Positions 27,980-35,872 of a stretch of DNA of 64,000 bases are shown here, piece after piece. The stretch comes from Burkholderiaceae bacterium 26. Lineage in GTDB: Bacteria > Pseudomonadota > Gammaproteobacteria > Burkholderiales > Burkholderiaceae. The notes under the pieces were generated by a model that saw only the letters and a list, made by a program, of their open reading frames with translations, ran no database searches and had not been told where the DNA came from. Location of the stretch: NCBI GenBank assembly GCA_000955795.1, contig JYOB01000005.1, forward strand, positions 34,786 through 98,785, in the 5' to 3' direction. Numbering within the stretch: the stretch's first letter is position 1; every line of letters begins with the position of its first letter. Both the position numbers and the translations under genes were made by a program.

Positions 27980-29251
27980 TTACACCGGGAAGAGATGCTC
28001 TCCGCGGATCAGGTCTTCAAAGCACTCCCGCTCGCGTGCCAGGTGCACATTGTCGCCATCGACGATGACCTCGGCGGCGCGATTGCGCGTGTTGTAGTTC
28101 GAACTCATCGTGAAGCCGTACGCGCCGGCCGACAGGATCGCGAGCACGTCGCCCGGCTGCACCGCCAGCGAACGGTCGCGGCCGAGCCAGTCCCCCGATT
28201 CGCATACCGGGCCCACGACGTCGTAGACGACCGGCGCGCTCTGGCCTTCGCGCACCGGCACGATGTGGTGATATGCCTCGTACATCGCCGGGCGGGCGAG
28301 GTCATTCATGGCCGCATCGACGATGCAGAAATTTTTGCTCGCGCCGGGCTTGAGGTATTCGACGCGTGTGAGCAGCAGGCCGGCGTTACCCACCAGCGAG
28401 CGGCCCGGCTCGAACAGCACGGTGCGATCGCCAAAGCCGCGCTGCTCAACGCGGTCGAGCAGCGTGCGCGCGAAGGCGGTGATGTCCGGCGGCGTCTCGT
28501 CTGTGTAAGTGATGCCCAGACCGCCGCCCACATCGATGTGGGACAGGCCGATGCCCTCGGCGTCCAGCTGCGTCACCACGTCAAGCACCTTGTCCAGCGC
28601 ATCCAGATACGGCGACACCTCGGTGATTTGCGAGCCGATATGGCAGTCGATGCCGACCACGCGCAGGTTCGGCATCGCAGCGGCCGCGCGGTACGTCGGC
28701 AGCACTTCGTCAAACGCCACGCCGAACTTGTTGCCCTTCAGGCCCGTCGAGATGTACGGGTGCGTCTTGGCGTCCACGTCCGGGTTGATGCGCAGCGACA
28801 CGGGCGCGACCTTGCCCATCGAGGCGGCCACGTCGTTCAGGCGGTGCAGTTCGGGAATCGACTCCACGTTGAAGCACGCCACGCCGACTTCCAGCGCGAA
28901 GCGCATTTCGTCCGCGCTCTTGCCCACACCCGAGAACACCACCTTCGCAGCCGGCGCACCGGCGGCCAGCACGCGCTTGAGTTCGCCTGCGGACACGATG
29001 TCAAAGCCTGCGCCAAGCTGTGCGAACACCTGCAGCACGGCCAGGTTCGAGTTGGCCTTCATGGCGTACTGCACATGCGCGTTGCGGCCCTCGCATGCGG
29101 CGGCGTAGGCGCGATAGTTGGCGGTGAGCGCGGCGCGCGAGTACACGTAGGTGGGCGTGCCGAACTGCGCGGCAATCGCGTCCAGCGCGACGCCTTCGAT
29201 CATCAGCGCGCCTTCCTGGCAAATCAGGGACTCGGACATGAGTGGGAACAT
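27980..29251 (-). CDS. lysA: Diaminopimelate decarboxylase
   Basis: LysA converts meso-diaminopimelate to L-lysine with pyridoxal phosphate, the last step of lysine synthesis. The 423 residues contain the PLP lysine, Lys65 in VQYAMKANSNLAV, the phosphate-binding DVGGGLGI and FEPGRSLVG, and the substrate/catalytic CESGDWLGRDR. Start choice is uncertain: ATG at 29251 or ATG at 29239 give 423 or 419 residues, neither with a strong ribosome site. The upstream LptM-like gene lies on the same strand about 50 bases away, the usual pairing in proteobacteria. Confidence 0.96.
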   Translation of the reverse strand: MFPLMSESLICQEGALMIEGVALDAIAAQFGTPTYVYSRAALTANYRAYAAACEGRNAHVQYAMKANSNLAVLQVFAQLGAGFDIVSAGELKRVLAAGAPAAKVVFSGVGKSADEMRFALEVGVACFNVESIPELHRLNDVAASMGKVAPVSLRINPDVDAKTHPYISTGLKGNKFGVAFDEVLPTYRAAAAMPNLRVVGIDCHIGSQITEVSPYLDALDKVLDVVTQLDAEGIGLSHIDVGGGLGITYTDETPPDITAFARTLLDRVEQRGFGDRTVLFEPGRSLVGNAGLLLTRVEYLKPGASKNFCIVDAAMNDLARPAMYEAYHHIVPVREGQSAPVVYDVVGPVCESGDWLGRDRSLAVQPGDVLAILSAGAYGFTMSSNYNTRNRAAEVIVDGDNVHLARERECFEDLIRGEHLFPV

Positions 29252-29303
29252 TCTGGGCGCCGCACCGGATGGGCCCGGCGCCGGTTGAGCAAAAAGGACG
29301 GGA

Positions 29304-29537
29304 TCAGCGATTCGCGGGTACCGCGCTGGCGGCATCGGCGGCTGCGGGTTTGGCGCCCGGCACCGGCGGCTGCGGCACGGCGTTCGGCCCGGCGATGCCG
29401 GGGTCGGTGGTTTGCGGCGCGGTTGGCGCCGGCGGCACCTTGGGCATGTACAGCGGCCCGCGAATCCCGCAGCCGGATAGGCCTGCGACCGTCAGGGTCA
29501 GGCCGACAGTGGCTACAATGGCGGCGGTTCGTATCAT
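29304..29537 (-). CDS. lptM: LptM-like small lipoprotein
   Basis: The 77-residue protein has a signal peptide and lipobox LSGC with Cys23, followed by GIRGPLYMP. That last stretch is the conserved part of LptM (YifL), a lipoprotein that helps LptD mature in E. coli. The rest is a Pro/Ala-rich tail, likely disordered. The location directly before lysA and divergent from cyaY matches the known neighbourhood in gamma- and betaproteobacteria. The gene symbol rests on motif and context. Confidence 0.8.
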   Translation of the reverse strand: MIRTAAIVATVGLTLTVAGLSGCGIRGPLYMPKVPPAPTAPQTTDPGIAGPNAVPQPPVPGAKPAAADAASAVPANR

Positions 29538-29675
29538 CGGATGATGGTGCAGAAAGGATGCCCCAGGGGTGTAACCCTTGCGGCGATCGGAGTCATATGG
29601 GACGAGGCGCCTGCTGGTCAGGAAGGGCCGGAAATGGCCGCCACGCAACGTCCGCGCGAGATTTTGGAGTGTAGC

Positions 29676-30020
29676 ATGCCCCCCCTGAGCGAATCGGAGT
29701 TCCTGGCGCTGGCTGAAGCGGAACTCACCCGCATCGAAAGCATTGTCGAAACGTCCGCCGACGAGGCCGATGCCGACATCGAGGTCAACCGGACCGGTAA
29801 CGTGCTTACGCTGGAATTCGACGATGGCTCCAAGATCATCATCAACAGCCAGGCGCCGATGCAGGAACTGTGGGTGGCAGCGCGTGCCGGCGGTTTCCAC
29901 TTCCGCCGCGGTGACGACGGCCGCTGGGTCGACACGCGCAGCAAAGAAGAGCTGTATGTCGCGCTGTCGCGCTATGTCAGCCAGCAAAGCGATGTGGATG
30001 TGACATTGGCCGCCGGTTGA
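29676..30020 (+). CDS. cyaY: Frataxin-like iron donor CyaY
   Basis: CyaY binds iron and modulates IscS activity in Fe-S cluster assembly. The 114 residues show the acidic first helix (SESEFLALAEAELTRIESIV), the beta-sheet region GNVLTLEFDDGSKIIINSQ and APMQELWVAARAGGFHF. GGAG precedes the ATG at 29676 by eight bases; codons upstream to 29541 lie in the divergent leader shared with lptM. Confidence 0.95.
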   Translation: MPPLSESEFLALAEAELTRIESIVETSADEADADIEVNRTGNVLTLEFDDGSKIIINSQAPMQELWVAARAGGFHFRRGDDGRWVDTRSKEELYVALSRYVSQQSDVDVTLAAG

Positions 30021-30050
30021 GCGCAACGTTCTCGTCGGATGCCGAAAAGA

Positions 30051-30076
30051 AAAGCCGCCCCGAAGGGCGGCTTTTT
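30051..30076. terminator. Bidirectional terminator between cyaY and PBP1A gene
   Basis: AAAGCCGCCC (30051-30060) and GGGCGGCTTT (30065-30074) form a perfect 10-bp stem with a CGAA loop, with T or A tracts on either side. It suits the convergent genes around it. Confidence 0.92.
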
Positions 30077-30090
30077 CGTGGGCGCGAAGT

Positions 30091-32502
30091 TCAGTTGCCG
30101 CGGAACATGTCGAGAATCTTCTGCTTCTCCTGTTCCTGTGTCGGCGCCAGATTGACGCCAGGCTGCGGCTGGTCGCCGGCCGGTGCGGATGCTCCCGGCA
30201 TGGCATCGCCCAGGCCCACCGAAGCCACGCCCTGACCGTTGGCGTATTCCTCGTAGGCCCAGTCGCCGGCCATCTGTACGACGCCTTCGGGCGGCTGACG
30301 CTCGGTCTGGGGCTCACCCTTGAGCGCGTAGCTCATGTAGTTGATCCAGATCGGCAGGGCCAGGCCGCCACCGGTTTCGCGATCGCCCAGGCTGCGCGGG
30401 TTGTCGTAGCCCATCCAGGCCACGCCGACCACCTTGGGTGTATAGCCGCAGAACCAGGCGTCGAACGAGTCGTTGGTGGTGCCGGTCTTGCCGGCCATGT
30501 CGTTGCGGCCCAGCTTGACCTTGGCCTGATAGCCCGTGCCGCCCGACACCACGCTGCGCAGCAGCGAATCCATGATGAAGTCGTTGCGCGGATCGATCAC
30601 GCGCACAGCGTCTTTGCCAGCCGTCATCGGATGGCTTTGCTGTACGACGGTGCCGCGCGCATCCACCACGCGATCGATGATGTATGGATTCACGCGATAG
30701 CCGCCGTTGGCGAATACCGAGTAGCCGCTCGCCATCTGCAGCATCGTCACCGAACCTGCGCCCAGCGCCATCGGCAGATAGGCTGGGTGTCGATCGGCGT
30801 CGAACCCGAAGCGCGTGATGTACTGCTGCGCGTACTGCGTACCAATCGCGCGCAGGATGCGCACCGACACCAGGTTCTTCGACTTCTGCAGCGCGCGGCG
30901 CATCGTCATCGGGCCGTCATAGCCGCCGCCGTAGTTCTTCGGCTCCCACACCTGGCCGCCGGTGTCGCCGGTCGGGATGGAGAGCGGCGCGTCGTTGATG
31001 ACCGTAGACGGCGAGAAACCCTTGTCCACCGCTGCCGAGTAGATGAACGGCTTGAAGCTCGAACCCGGCTGGCGCCAGGCCTGCGTGACGTGGTTGAACT
31101 TGCTGCGGTTGAAATCGAAGCCGCCGACCATCGAGTAGATCGCGCCCGTCTGCGGGTCCAGCGAGATGAAGCCCGATGCCACTTCCGGCAACTGCGTGAT
31201 CGACCACTTCTGCGTCTTCGTATCCTGAATCACGCGGATCACCGCGCCCGGGCGCAGCTTGATCTTCGGCTGTGCATTGTTCGACAGCGCCGCCTGTGCA
31301 AAGCGCAGGCCGTCGCCCGCCAGGTCGATCGTCTCGCCGGTCAGCATCGTCGCGCGCACCAGCTTGGGCGTCACGCTCACCACCACCGCAGATTGCAGAT
31401 CGTCGCTGTTCGGATGTTCGAGCAGGGCGTCGTCGATGGCCTGCTCGCGGTCTTCCGCGTCAGAGGGAAGATCGATGAACGCTTCCGGGCCGCGATAGCC
31501 GTGACGGCGCTCGTAGTCGAGAATGCCGCGGCGCACGGATTGATAGGCGACGTCCTGGTCGGCCTTGCGCAGCGTGGTGTAGACATTCAGGCCGCGCGTG
31601 TAGGTTTCTTCGCGGTACTGCGCGTACATGAGCTGACGCACCATCTCGGCGACGTACTCGGCGTGCACGTCGAACTCATGGCCTTCGCCGCGCACCGGCA
31701 GTTGCTCGTTGATGGCCTGGGTGTACTGCTCAGGGGTGATGTAGTGCAGGTCGCGCATGCGCTGCAGAATGTACTCTTGGCGCACCTTGGCGCGCTTCGG
31801 GTTCACCACCGGGTTGTACGCTGACGGCGCCTTGGGCAGGCCGGCCAGCATGGCCGCTTCGGCCAGGGTGATGTCCTTGATGTTCTTGCCGAAGTAGATT
31901 TGCTCGGCGCTCGCAAAGCCGTACGCGCGCTGGCCCAGGTAAATCTGGTTCATGTACAGCTCGAGGATCTGATCCTTTGTCAGGCTCGCCTCGATCTTGT
32001 ACGAGAGCAGCATCTCGTAGATCTTGCGCGTGTACGTTTTCTCGCTCGACAGGAAGAAGTTGCGCGCCACCTGCATCGTGATGGTCGACGCGCCTTGCGA
32101 CAGGCCGCCGTGCAGGTTCGCCAGGCCCGCGCGCAGCACGCCGATGAAGTCGACGCCGCCGTGCTCGTAGAAGCGGTCATCTTCGATGGCCAGCACTGCG
32201 CGCTTCATCACCTCGGGCATCTGGGTGATTGGCACGAAGCTGCGGCGCTCCTCACCGAATTCACCGATGAGGACGTTGTCGGCGGTGTACACGCGCAGCG
32301 GGATCTTCGGGCGGTAATCGGTGATGGCGTCGAGCGACGGGAGGTTGGGCGCGGCGACGAGCAGGGCATAGCCCAGCAGCAGCGCTCCGACGACCCCCAT
32401 GGCAACGAACAGGCCGAGCATCCAGAGAAGCAGTCGCATCCACAACGGGCGGCGGGCTTTGGGCGGCTTGGGCGAAGCTGGGGTGGTTTGGGCAGTAGCC
32501 AT
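30091..32502 (-). CDS. mrcA: Penicillin-binding protein 1A (bifunctional glycosyltransferase/transpeptidase)
   Basis: PBP1A polymerises and crosslinks peptidoglycan. The 803 residues have a short cytoplasmic start, a membrane anchor at about 22-50, and a GT51 domain with Glu107 in LAIEDDRFYEHGG and QGASTITMQVARN. An OB/ODD-type insert follows. The transpeptidase domain has Ser481-xx-Lys484 (SSFK), Ser541-Lys-Asn543 (SKN) and Lys672-Thr-Gly (KTGT). All catalytic motifs are intact. It is divergent from pilM, a common and conserved neighbourhood. A TATAAT lies about 40 bases before the start codon. Confidence 0.97.
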   Translation of the reverse strand: MATAQTTPASPKPPKARRPLWMRLLLWMLGLFVAMGVVGALLLGYALLVAAPNLPSLDAITDYRPKIPLRVYTADNVLIGEFGEERRSFVPITQMPEVMKRAVLAIEDDRFYEHGGVDFIGVLRAGLANLHGGLSQGASTITMQVARNFFLSSEKTYTRKIYEMLLSYKIEASLTKDQILELYMNQIYLGQRAYGFASAEQIYFGKNIKDITLAEAAMLAGLPKAPSAYNPVVNPKRAKVRQEYILQRMRDLHYITPEQYTQAINEQLPVRGEGHEFDVHAEYVAEMVRQLMYAQYREETYTRGLNVYTTLRKADQDVAYQSVRRGILDYERRHGYRGPEAFIDLPSDAEDREQAIDDALLEHPNSDDLQSAVVVSVTPKLVRATMLTGETIDLAGDGLRFAQAALSNNAQPKIKLRPGAVIRVIQDTKTQKWSITQLPEVASGFISLDPQTGAIYSMVGGFDFNRSKFNHVTQAWRQPGSSFKPFIYSAAVDKGFSPSTVINDAPLSIPTGDTGGQVWEPKNYGGGYDGPMTMRRALQKSKNLVSVRILRAIGTQYAQQYITRFGFDADRHPAYLPMALGAGSVTMLQMASGYSVFANGGYRVNPYIIDRVVDARGTVVQQSHPMTAGKDAVRVIDPRNDFIMDSLLRSVVSGGTGYQAKVKLGRNDMAGKTGTTNDSFDAWFCGYTPKVVGVAWMGYDNPRSLGDRETGGGLALPIWINYMSYALKGEPQTERQPPEGVVQMAGDWAYEEYANGQGVASVGLGDAMPGASAPAGDQPQPGVNLAPTQEQEKQKILDMFRGN

Positions 32503-32939
32503 TACAGGTGGGCACCGGGGGTGTCAGTCAGCGTGGCGGCGATTATATCGTCGAGGCTTCAAGAGTCTGGCGGCACCGGACGTAACAGCACGTAACCAGT
32601 GTCACCTCAGCGCACGAGACTGCACTTGTGCGCCGCGTCATGCTCACTGGGCATGCGAATTGTGCGCCCGCCGTATCTTGATTCAAGGCGGCTAAGAATC
32701 CGCCGATAGAAGTAGACGGAGCGGAAATCAAGTCAGACGAAAGGGGTATCCCCCGACCGTGGGGTTTTGACAACGCTTTCCGAAGGGCATGGCGGGAAAT
32801 GCATCGCGGTCCGCCTGAGCGTTTGCCTGTTCTAAAGGATTTTGTGAGAATCCAGCAGCAAATCTAAGCAGGCTATGGCGCACGTTGGATTTGCGACGGG
32901 CGCCAGGGTTCAAAAAACTATAAACGGTGGGGTGTCTCT
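32503..32939. other. Intergenic region between mrcA and pilM (437 bases)
   Basis: No gene was found here. It contains a minus-strand TATAAT near mrcA, a GGCGG/CCGCC stem near 32688-32705, a GGGGTATCCCC palindrome near 32743-32753, and a TTGACA at 32767-32772 without a matching -10. It also has an A-rich stretch with TATAAA (32919-32924) just before pilM. The pilM start has GGTGGGG about 8 bases upstream. Confidence 0.6.
32542..32547 (-). promoter_or_regulatory. Candidate -10 box of the mrcA promoter
   Basis: On the minus strand the bases read TATAAT, a consensus -10, 40 bases before the mrcA start. No good -35 lies at 16-18 bases, so strength is uncertain. Confidence 0.4.
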
Positions 32940-34025
32940 GTGCGACGGGGTTTGTTGTCCGGCCTGCTGCGCCGCAATATCGTCGGGATAGATATCGGGT
33001 CTTCCAGCGTCAAGGTGGTGGAGTTGTCCGCCAACGGCAAGCAGGGAGATTTCCGTCTCGAAAAATGCGCCAGCGAGCTGATTGAACGCAGTGCCGTCGC
33101 CGACGGCAATCTGGTGAATATCGATGCGGTGGGCAATGCGCTCAAGCGTGCCATCGCCAAGGCTGGCATTCGCGGCAAGGAAGCCGTGCTTGCCATTCCC
33201 GCAAGCCTGACGGAATCACAAACTGTCAGCCTGCCCGACAACCTGACCGAAGACGAGCTTTTCGTGCAGGTCGAGAGCGAAGCCAACCGGCTGTTTCCGC
33301 CCTCGCAGAACGTCAATTTCGACTATGTCGTGATCGGCCCGTCCGAAACCGAAGGCGGGGTCGGCGTGCGCGTGACCGCAACGGTTTCCGAGCGCGTGAC
33401 CGAGCGCGTGACAGCCGCCGAGATGGCCGGTCTGAAACCGATCGTCATGGATGTGGAAGAGAACGCCATCCAGCGCGCCATGACGCACATGTTGGCCGTC
33501 AAGCCGGACGCCACCGAAACCGAGACGCGCGACATGCCCGTCGTGGCGATGTTCCACCTGGGCGGTGCACGCTCGCACGCACTGTTCTACCAAGGCTGGA
33601 AGGAGTTGTACGACCAGCCGATGTCCGGCTCGGGCGACCAACTCACGCAAAGCATCTCGCGCCTGTTCTCCCTCGATCTGCTCAAGGCCGAGGTGAAGAA
33701 GCGCAAGAACACGCTGCCTGACGAATACCGCAGCCAACTCCTCAAGCCTTCGCTCGAAACGCTGGCCATGGAAGTCGGTCAGGCGATCCAGAATTTCCTG
33801 TCGACCTCGAGCGTCGGCCGCGTGGACGAGATCGTGCTCTCGGGCGGTCACGCATCGTTGCTGGGCGTGCAGACCGCGATCCAGCAACAGACGCAGATCA
33901 ATACGACGCTGGCCAATCCGTTCGCTAACATGGGCGCGGCCAAGAACGTCAACGCGCGTTATCTGCAGCGCGATCTGCCGGCCTACATCGTCAGCGCGGG
34001 CCTTGCCCTGCGCGGGCTGCAATAA
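32940..34025 (+). CDS. pilM: Type IV pilus inner-membrane platform protein PilM, GTG start
   Basis: PilM is an actin-like cytoplasmic protein that binds PilN and links the pilus motor to the membrane complex. The 361 residues show the ATPase fold: NIVGIDIGSSSVKVVEL at 13-29, AIPASLTESQTV, and LSGGHASLLGVQTAIQQ near the end. The GTG start is preferred because GGTGGGG lies before it. It begins the pilMNOPQ operon; pilN follows after 10 bases. Confidence 0.96.
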   Translation: MRRGLLSGLLRRNIVGIDIGSSSVKVVELSANGKQGDFRLEKCASELIERSAVADGNLVNIDAVGNALKRAIAKAGIRGKEAVLAIPASLTESQTVSLPDNLTEDELFVQVESEANRLFPPSQNVNFDYVVIGPSETEGGVGVRVTATVSERVTERVTAAEMAGLKPIVMDVEENAIQRAMTHMLAVKPDATETETRDMPVVAMFHLGGARSHALFYQGWKELYDQPMSGSGDQLTQSISRLFSLDLLKAEVKKRKNTLPDEYRSQLLKPSLETLAMEVGQAIQNFLSTSSVGRVDEIVLSGGHASLLGVQTAIQQQTQINTTLANPFANMGAAKNVNARYLQRDLPAYIVSAGLALRGLQ

Positions 34026-34035
34026 GGAGCAGACG

Positions 34036-34668
34036 ATGGCCAATGAAAGCGCGAATGCCGTGAATGCGCTCCCGAACGTCAATCTGCTGCCGTATCACGC
34101 AGAGCGACGTGCCGGTAAGCGCAAGAAAGTCTTCATGAGCCTGGGCGGCGCTGCCGTTGCGGGCGCTGCGGTGGTGTTCCTGGGTGGCATGGTGATCGAT
34201 CACCAGACCGAAGAGGCGCAACGCATCAACGACATCCTCACGCAGAAGAACGCGGAGATGGACAAGCAGATCGCCGAGGTCAACACCCTCAAGAAGGACA
34301 TCGACGACCTGCTGCAACGTCAGCAAGCGGTGGAAAGTCTGCAGAACCAGCGCAACCGCCCGGTGCAGTTGCTTGAAGAACTGGTGCGCCAGGTGCCGGA
34401 CGGTATCTATCTGACCTCGCTCAAGCAGGATGGCGAGCGTTACACCGTATCGGGTGTGGCGCAGTCCAACGAGCGTGTGTCGGACCTGCTGCGCAACCTG
34501 GGAGCGGTGCCCTGGCTGGATCACGCCGAGCTGGGCGAATCGGTGGCCACCACCATGACCAACAACCTGAAGGAACAGCGCCGTCTGTTCAACTTCACGA
34601 TCCGCTTCCAATGGAAGGCTGAGCCGGCAGCGCCGGCCAAGCCGGGTGCGGCCACGGCGAGGAAATAA
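34036..34668 (+). CDS. pilN: Type IV pilus assembly protein PilN
   Basis: PilN is a bitopic inner-membrane protein whose short N-terminus docks to PilM. The 210 residues contain the docking motif VNLLPYHAERR (about 15-25), one membrane span at about 34-56, and a periplasmic domain with coiled-coil segments. AAGGAG precedes the ATG. Codons upstream overlap pilM. A gap of two bases separates it from pilO. Confidence 0.95.
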   Translation: MANESANAVNALPNVNLLPYHAERRAGKRKKVFMSLGGAAVAGAAVVFLGGMVIDHQTEEAQRINDILTQKNAEMDKQIAEVNTLKKDIDDLLQRQQAVESLQNQRNRPVQLLEELVRQVPDGIYLTSLKQDGERYTVSGVAQSNERVSDLLRNLGAVPWLDHAELGESVATTMTNNLKEQRRLFNFTIRFQWKAEPAAPAKPGAATARK

Positions 34669-34670
34669 CC

Positions 34671-35330
34671 ATGGCGCTCTCGACCGAAATTTCGCTGGAA
34701 GACCTGGTCAGCCAGTTCCGTGGCCTGAACCTGAATGAGCCGGAAACGTGGCCGATGGCGCCGCGCATCCTGTTCATGATTCTCTCTGCCGTGCTGGTGA
34801 TCGGACTGGGTTGGCAGTTCTACTGGAGCGGCAAGTTTGACGAGCGCGACGCCAAGCGCACCGAGCAGAGCAACCTCAAGTCGGCATACCAGAGCAAGCT
34901 CGCGCAGGTGGTAAACCTTGAGGCGCTGCGCAAGCAGAAGGCCGAGGTGGAGCAGCGTGTCGCCAAGCTTGAGCTGCAACTGCCTAACAAGACCGAAATG
35001 GATGCGCTGCTGGCCGACGTCAACCATGCAGGTATCGCACGTGGCCTGACCTTCGACCTGTTCCGCCCCTCCGGTGCGGTGATCAAGCCTTATTACGCCG
35101 AGATTCCGGTCGCCGTGAAGGTGAATGGCCGCTATCACGACATGGCACTGTTTGCTGCCGACGTGGCGGCGCTGTCACGCATCGTCACGCTGCAAAACAT
35201 CTCGCTGACGGGCACCAAGGATGGCGGCATGGTGATGGAAACGCGCGCTGAAGCCTACCGGGCCCTCGACGCCGATGAGCAGGCGGCTCAGCGCAAGGCG
35301 AATGCTGCTGCCAAGGGAGGCGCCAAATGA
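34671..35330 (+). CDS. pilO: Type IV pilus assembly protein PilO
   Basis: PilO pairs with PilN in the alignment complex that spans the periplasm. The 219 residues have one membrane span (ILFMILSAVLVIGLGWQFYW, near 27-46), a coiled coil around 60-105 with EALRKQKAEVEQRVAKLELQ, and a ferredoxin-like periplasmic domain. It overlaps pilP by 4 bases (ATGA). Confidence 0.95.
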   Translation: MALSTEISLEDLVSQFRGLNLNEPETWPMAPRILFMILSAVLVIGLGWQFYWSGKFDERDAKRTEQSNLKSAYQSKLAQVVNLEALRKQKAEVEQRVAKLELQLPNKTEMDALLADVNHAGIARGLTFDLFRPSGAVIKPYYAEIPVAVKVNGRYHDMALFAADVAALSRIVTLQNISLTGTKDGGMVMETRAEAYRALDADEQAAQRKANAAAKGGAK

Positions 35331-35872
35331 GGGGCCGCACCATGAGCCGTCGCCGCATGTCGCACGTTCTGCGTCTGTCGCCGCTGTGCCTGGCCGTCGT
35401 GCTGACAGCCTGCGGCGCGAGCGAAGACGATGAATTGCAGCAATGGATGCAGCAAGCGCGCCAGAGCGTCAGTACGACCGTGCCGCCGCTGCCTGAGCCC
35501 AAGCCTTACGCGCCGCGCGAATACACGACCACCAAGCAGACTGATCCGTTCAGCGTGCAGAAGGTGGCAGAACTTTCGCGCGCGCAGAACGAATCGCCGG
35601 AACCGAATCGCCGTCGCGAGCCGCTGGAAGACTATCCGCTGGAAGCCTTCAAGCTGGTCGGGACGATGAAGCGCAATGGCGAGACGGAAGCCGTCCTGTC
35701 TGTCGGGGACAAGACGCAGCATGTGCATGTGGGGCAGTACATCGGACAAAACTATGGTCGCATCGTCCGCATCGGAGACCAGGAACTCACCCTGCGTGAG
35801 CTGGTGCGCGAAGGCACGACCGAATGGAAAGAAAAAATGACGACCCTGAAAGTTCAGGAGAGCGCGCAATGA
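35327..35872 (+). CDS. pilP: Type IV pilus lipoprotein PilP
   Basis: PilP is an inner-membrane lipoprotein connecting PilNO to the secretin PilQ. The 181 residues have a lipobox, VLTACG with Cys29, a disordered Pro-rich section (SVSTTVPPLPEPKPYAPREY, about 49-68) and the globular beta domain LEAFKLVGTMKRNGE. The ATG at 35327 has GGGAGG at ideal distance and overlaps pilO; a second ATG at 35342 is possible. It overlaps pilQ by 4 bases. Confidence 0.94.
   Translation: MRGRTMSRRRMSHVLRLSPLCLAVVLTACGASEDDELQQWMQQARQSVSTTVPPLPEPKPYAPREYTTTKQTDPFSVQKVAELSRAQNESPEPNRRREPLEDYPLEAFKLVGTMKRNGETEAVLSVGDKTQHVHVGQYIGQNYGRIVRIGDQELTLRELVREGTTEWKEKMTTLKVQESAQ

Noticed and set aside
28509-29108. Plus-strand frame of 199 codons over lysA
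   Set aside because: Ser/Arg/Ala-biased shadow without motif.
27950-29674. Open frame of 574 codons opposite lysA
   Set aside because: Shadow of lysA and lptM; no motif, and lysA is complete and clearly real.
30631-31824. Open frame of 397 codons opposite mrcA
   Set aside because: Antisense shadow; PBP1A motifs on the other strand are intact.
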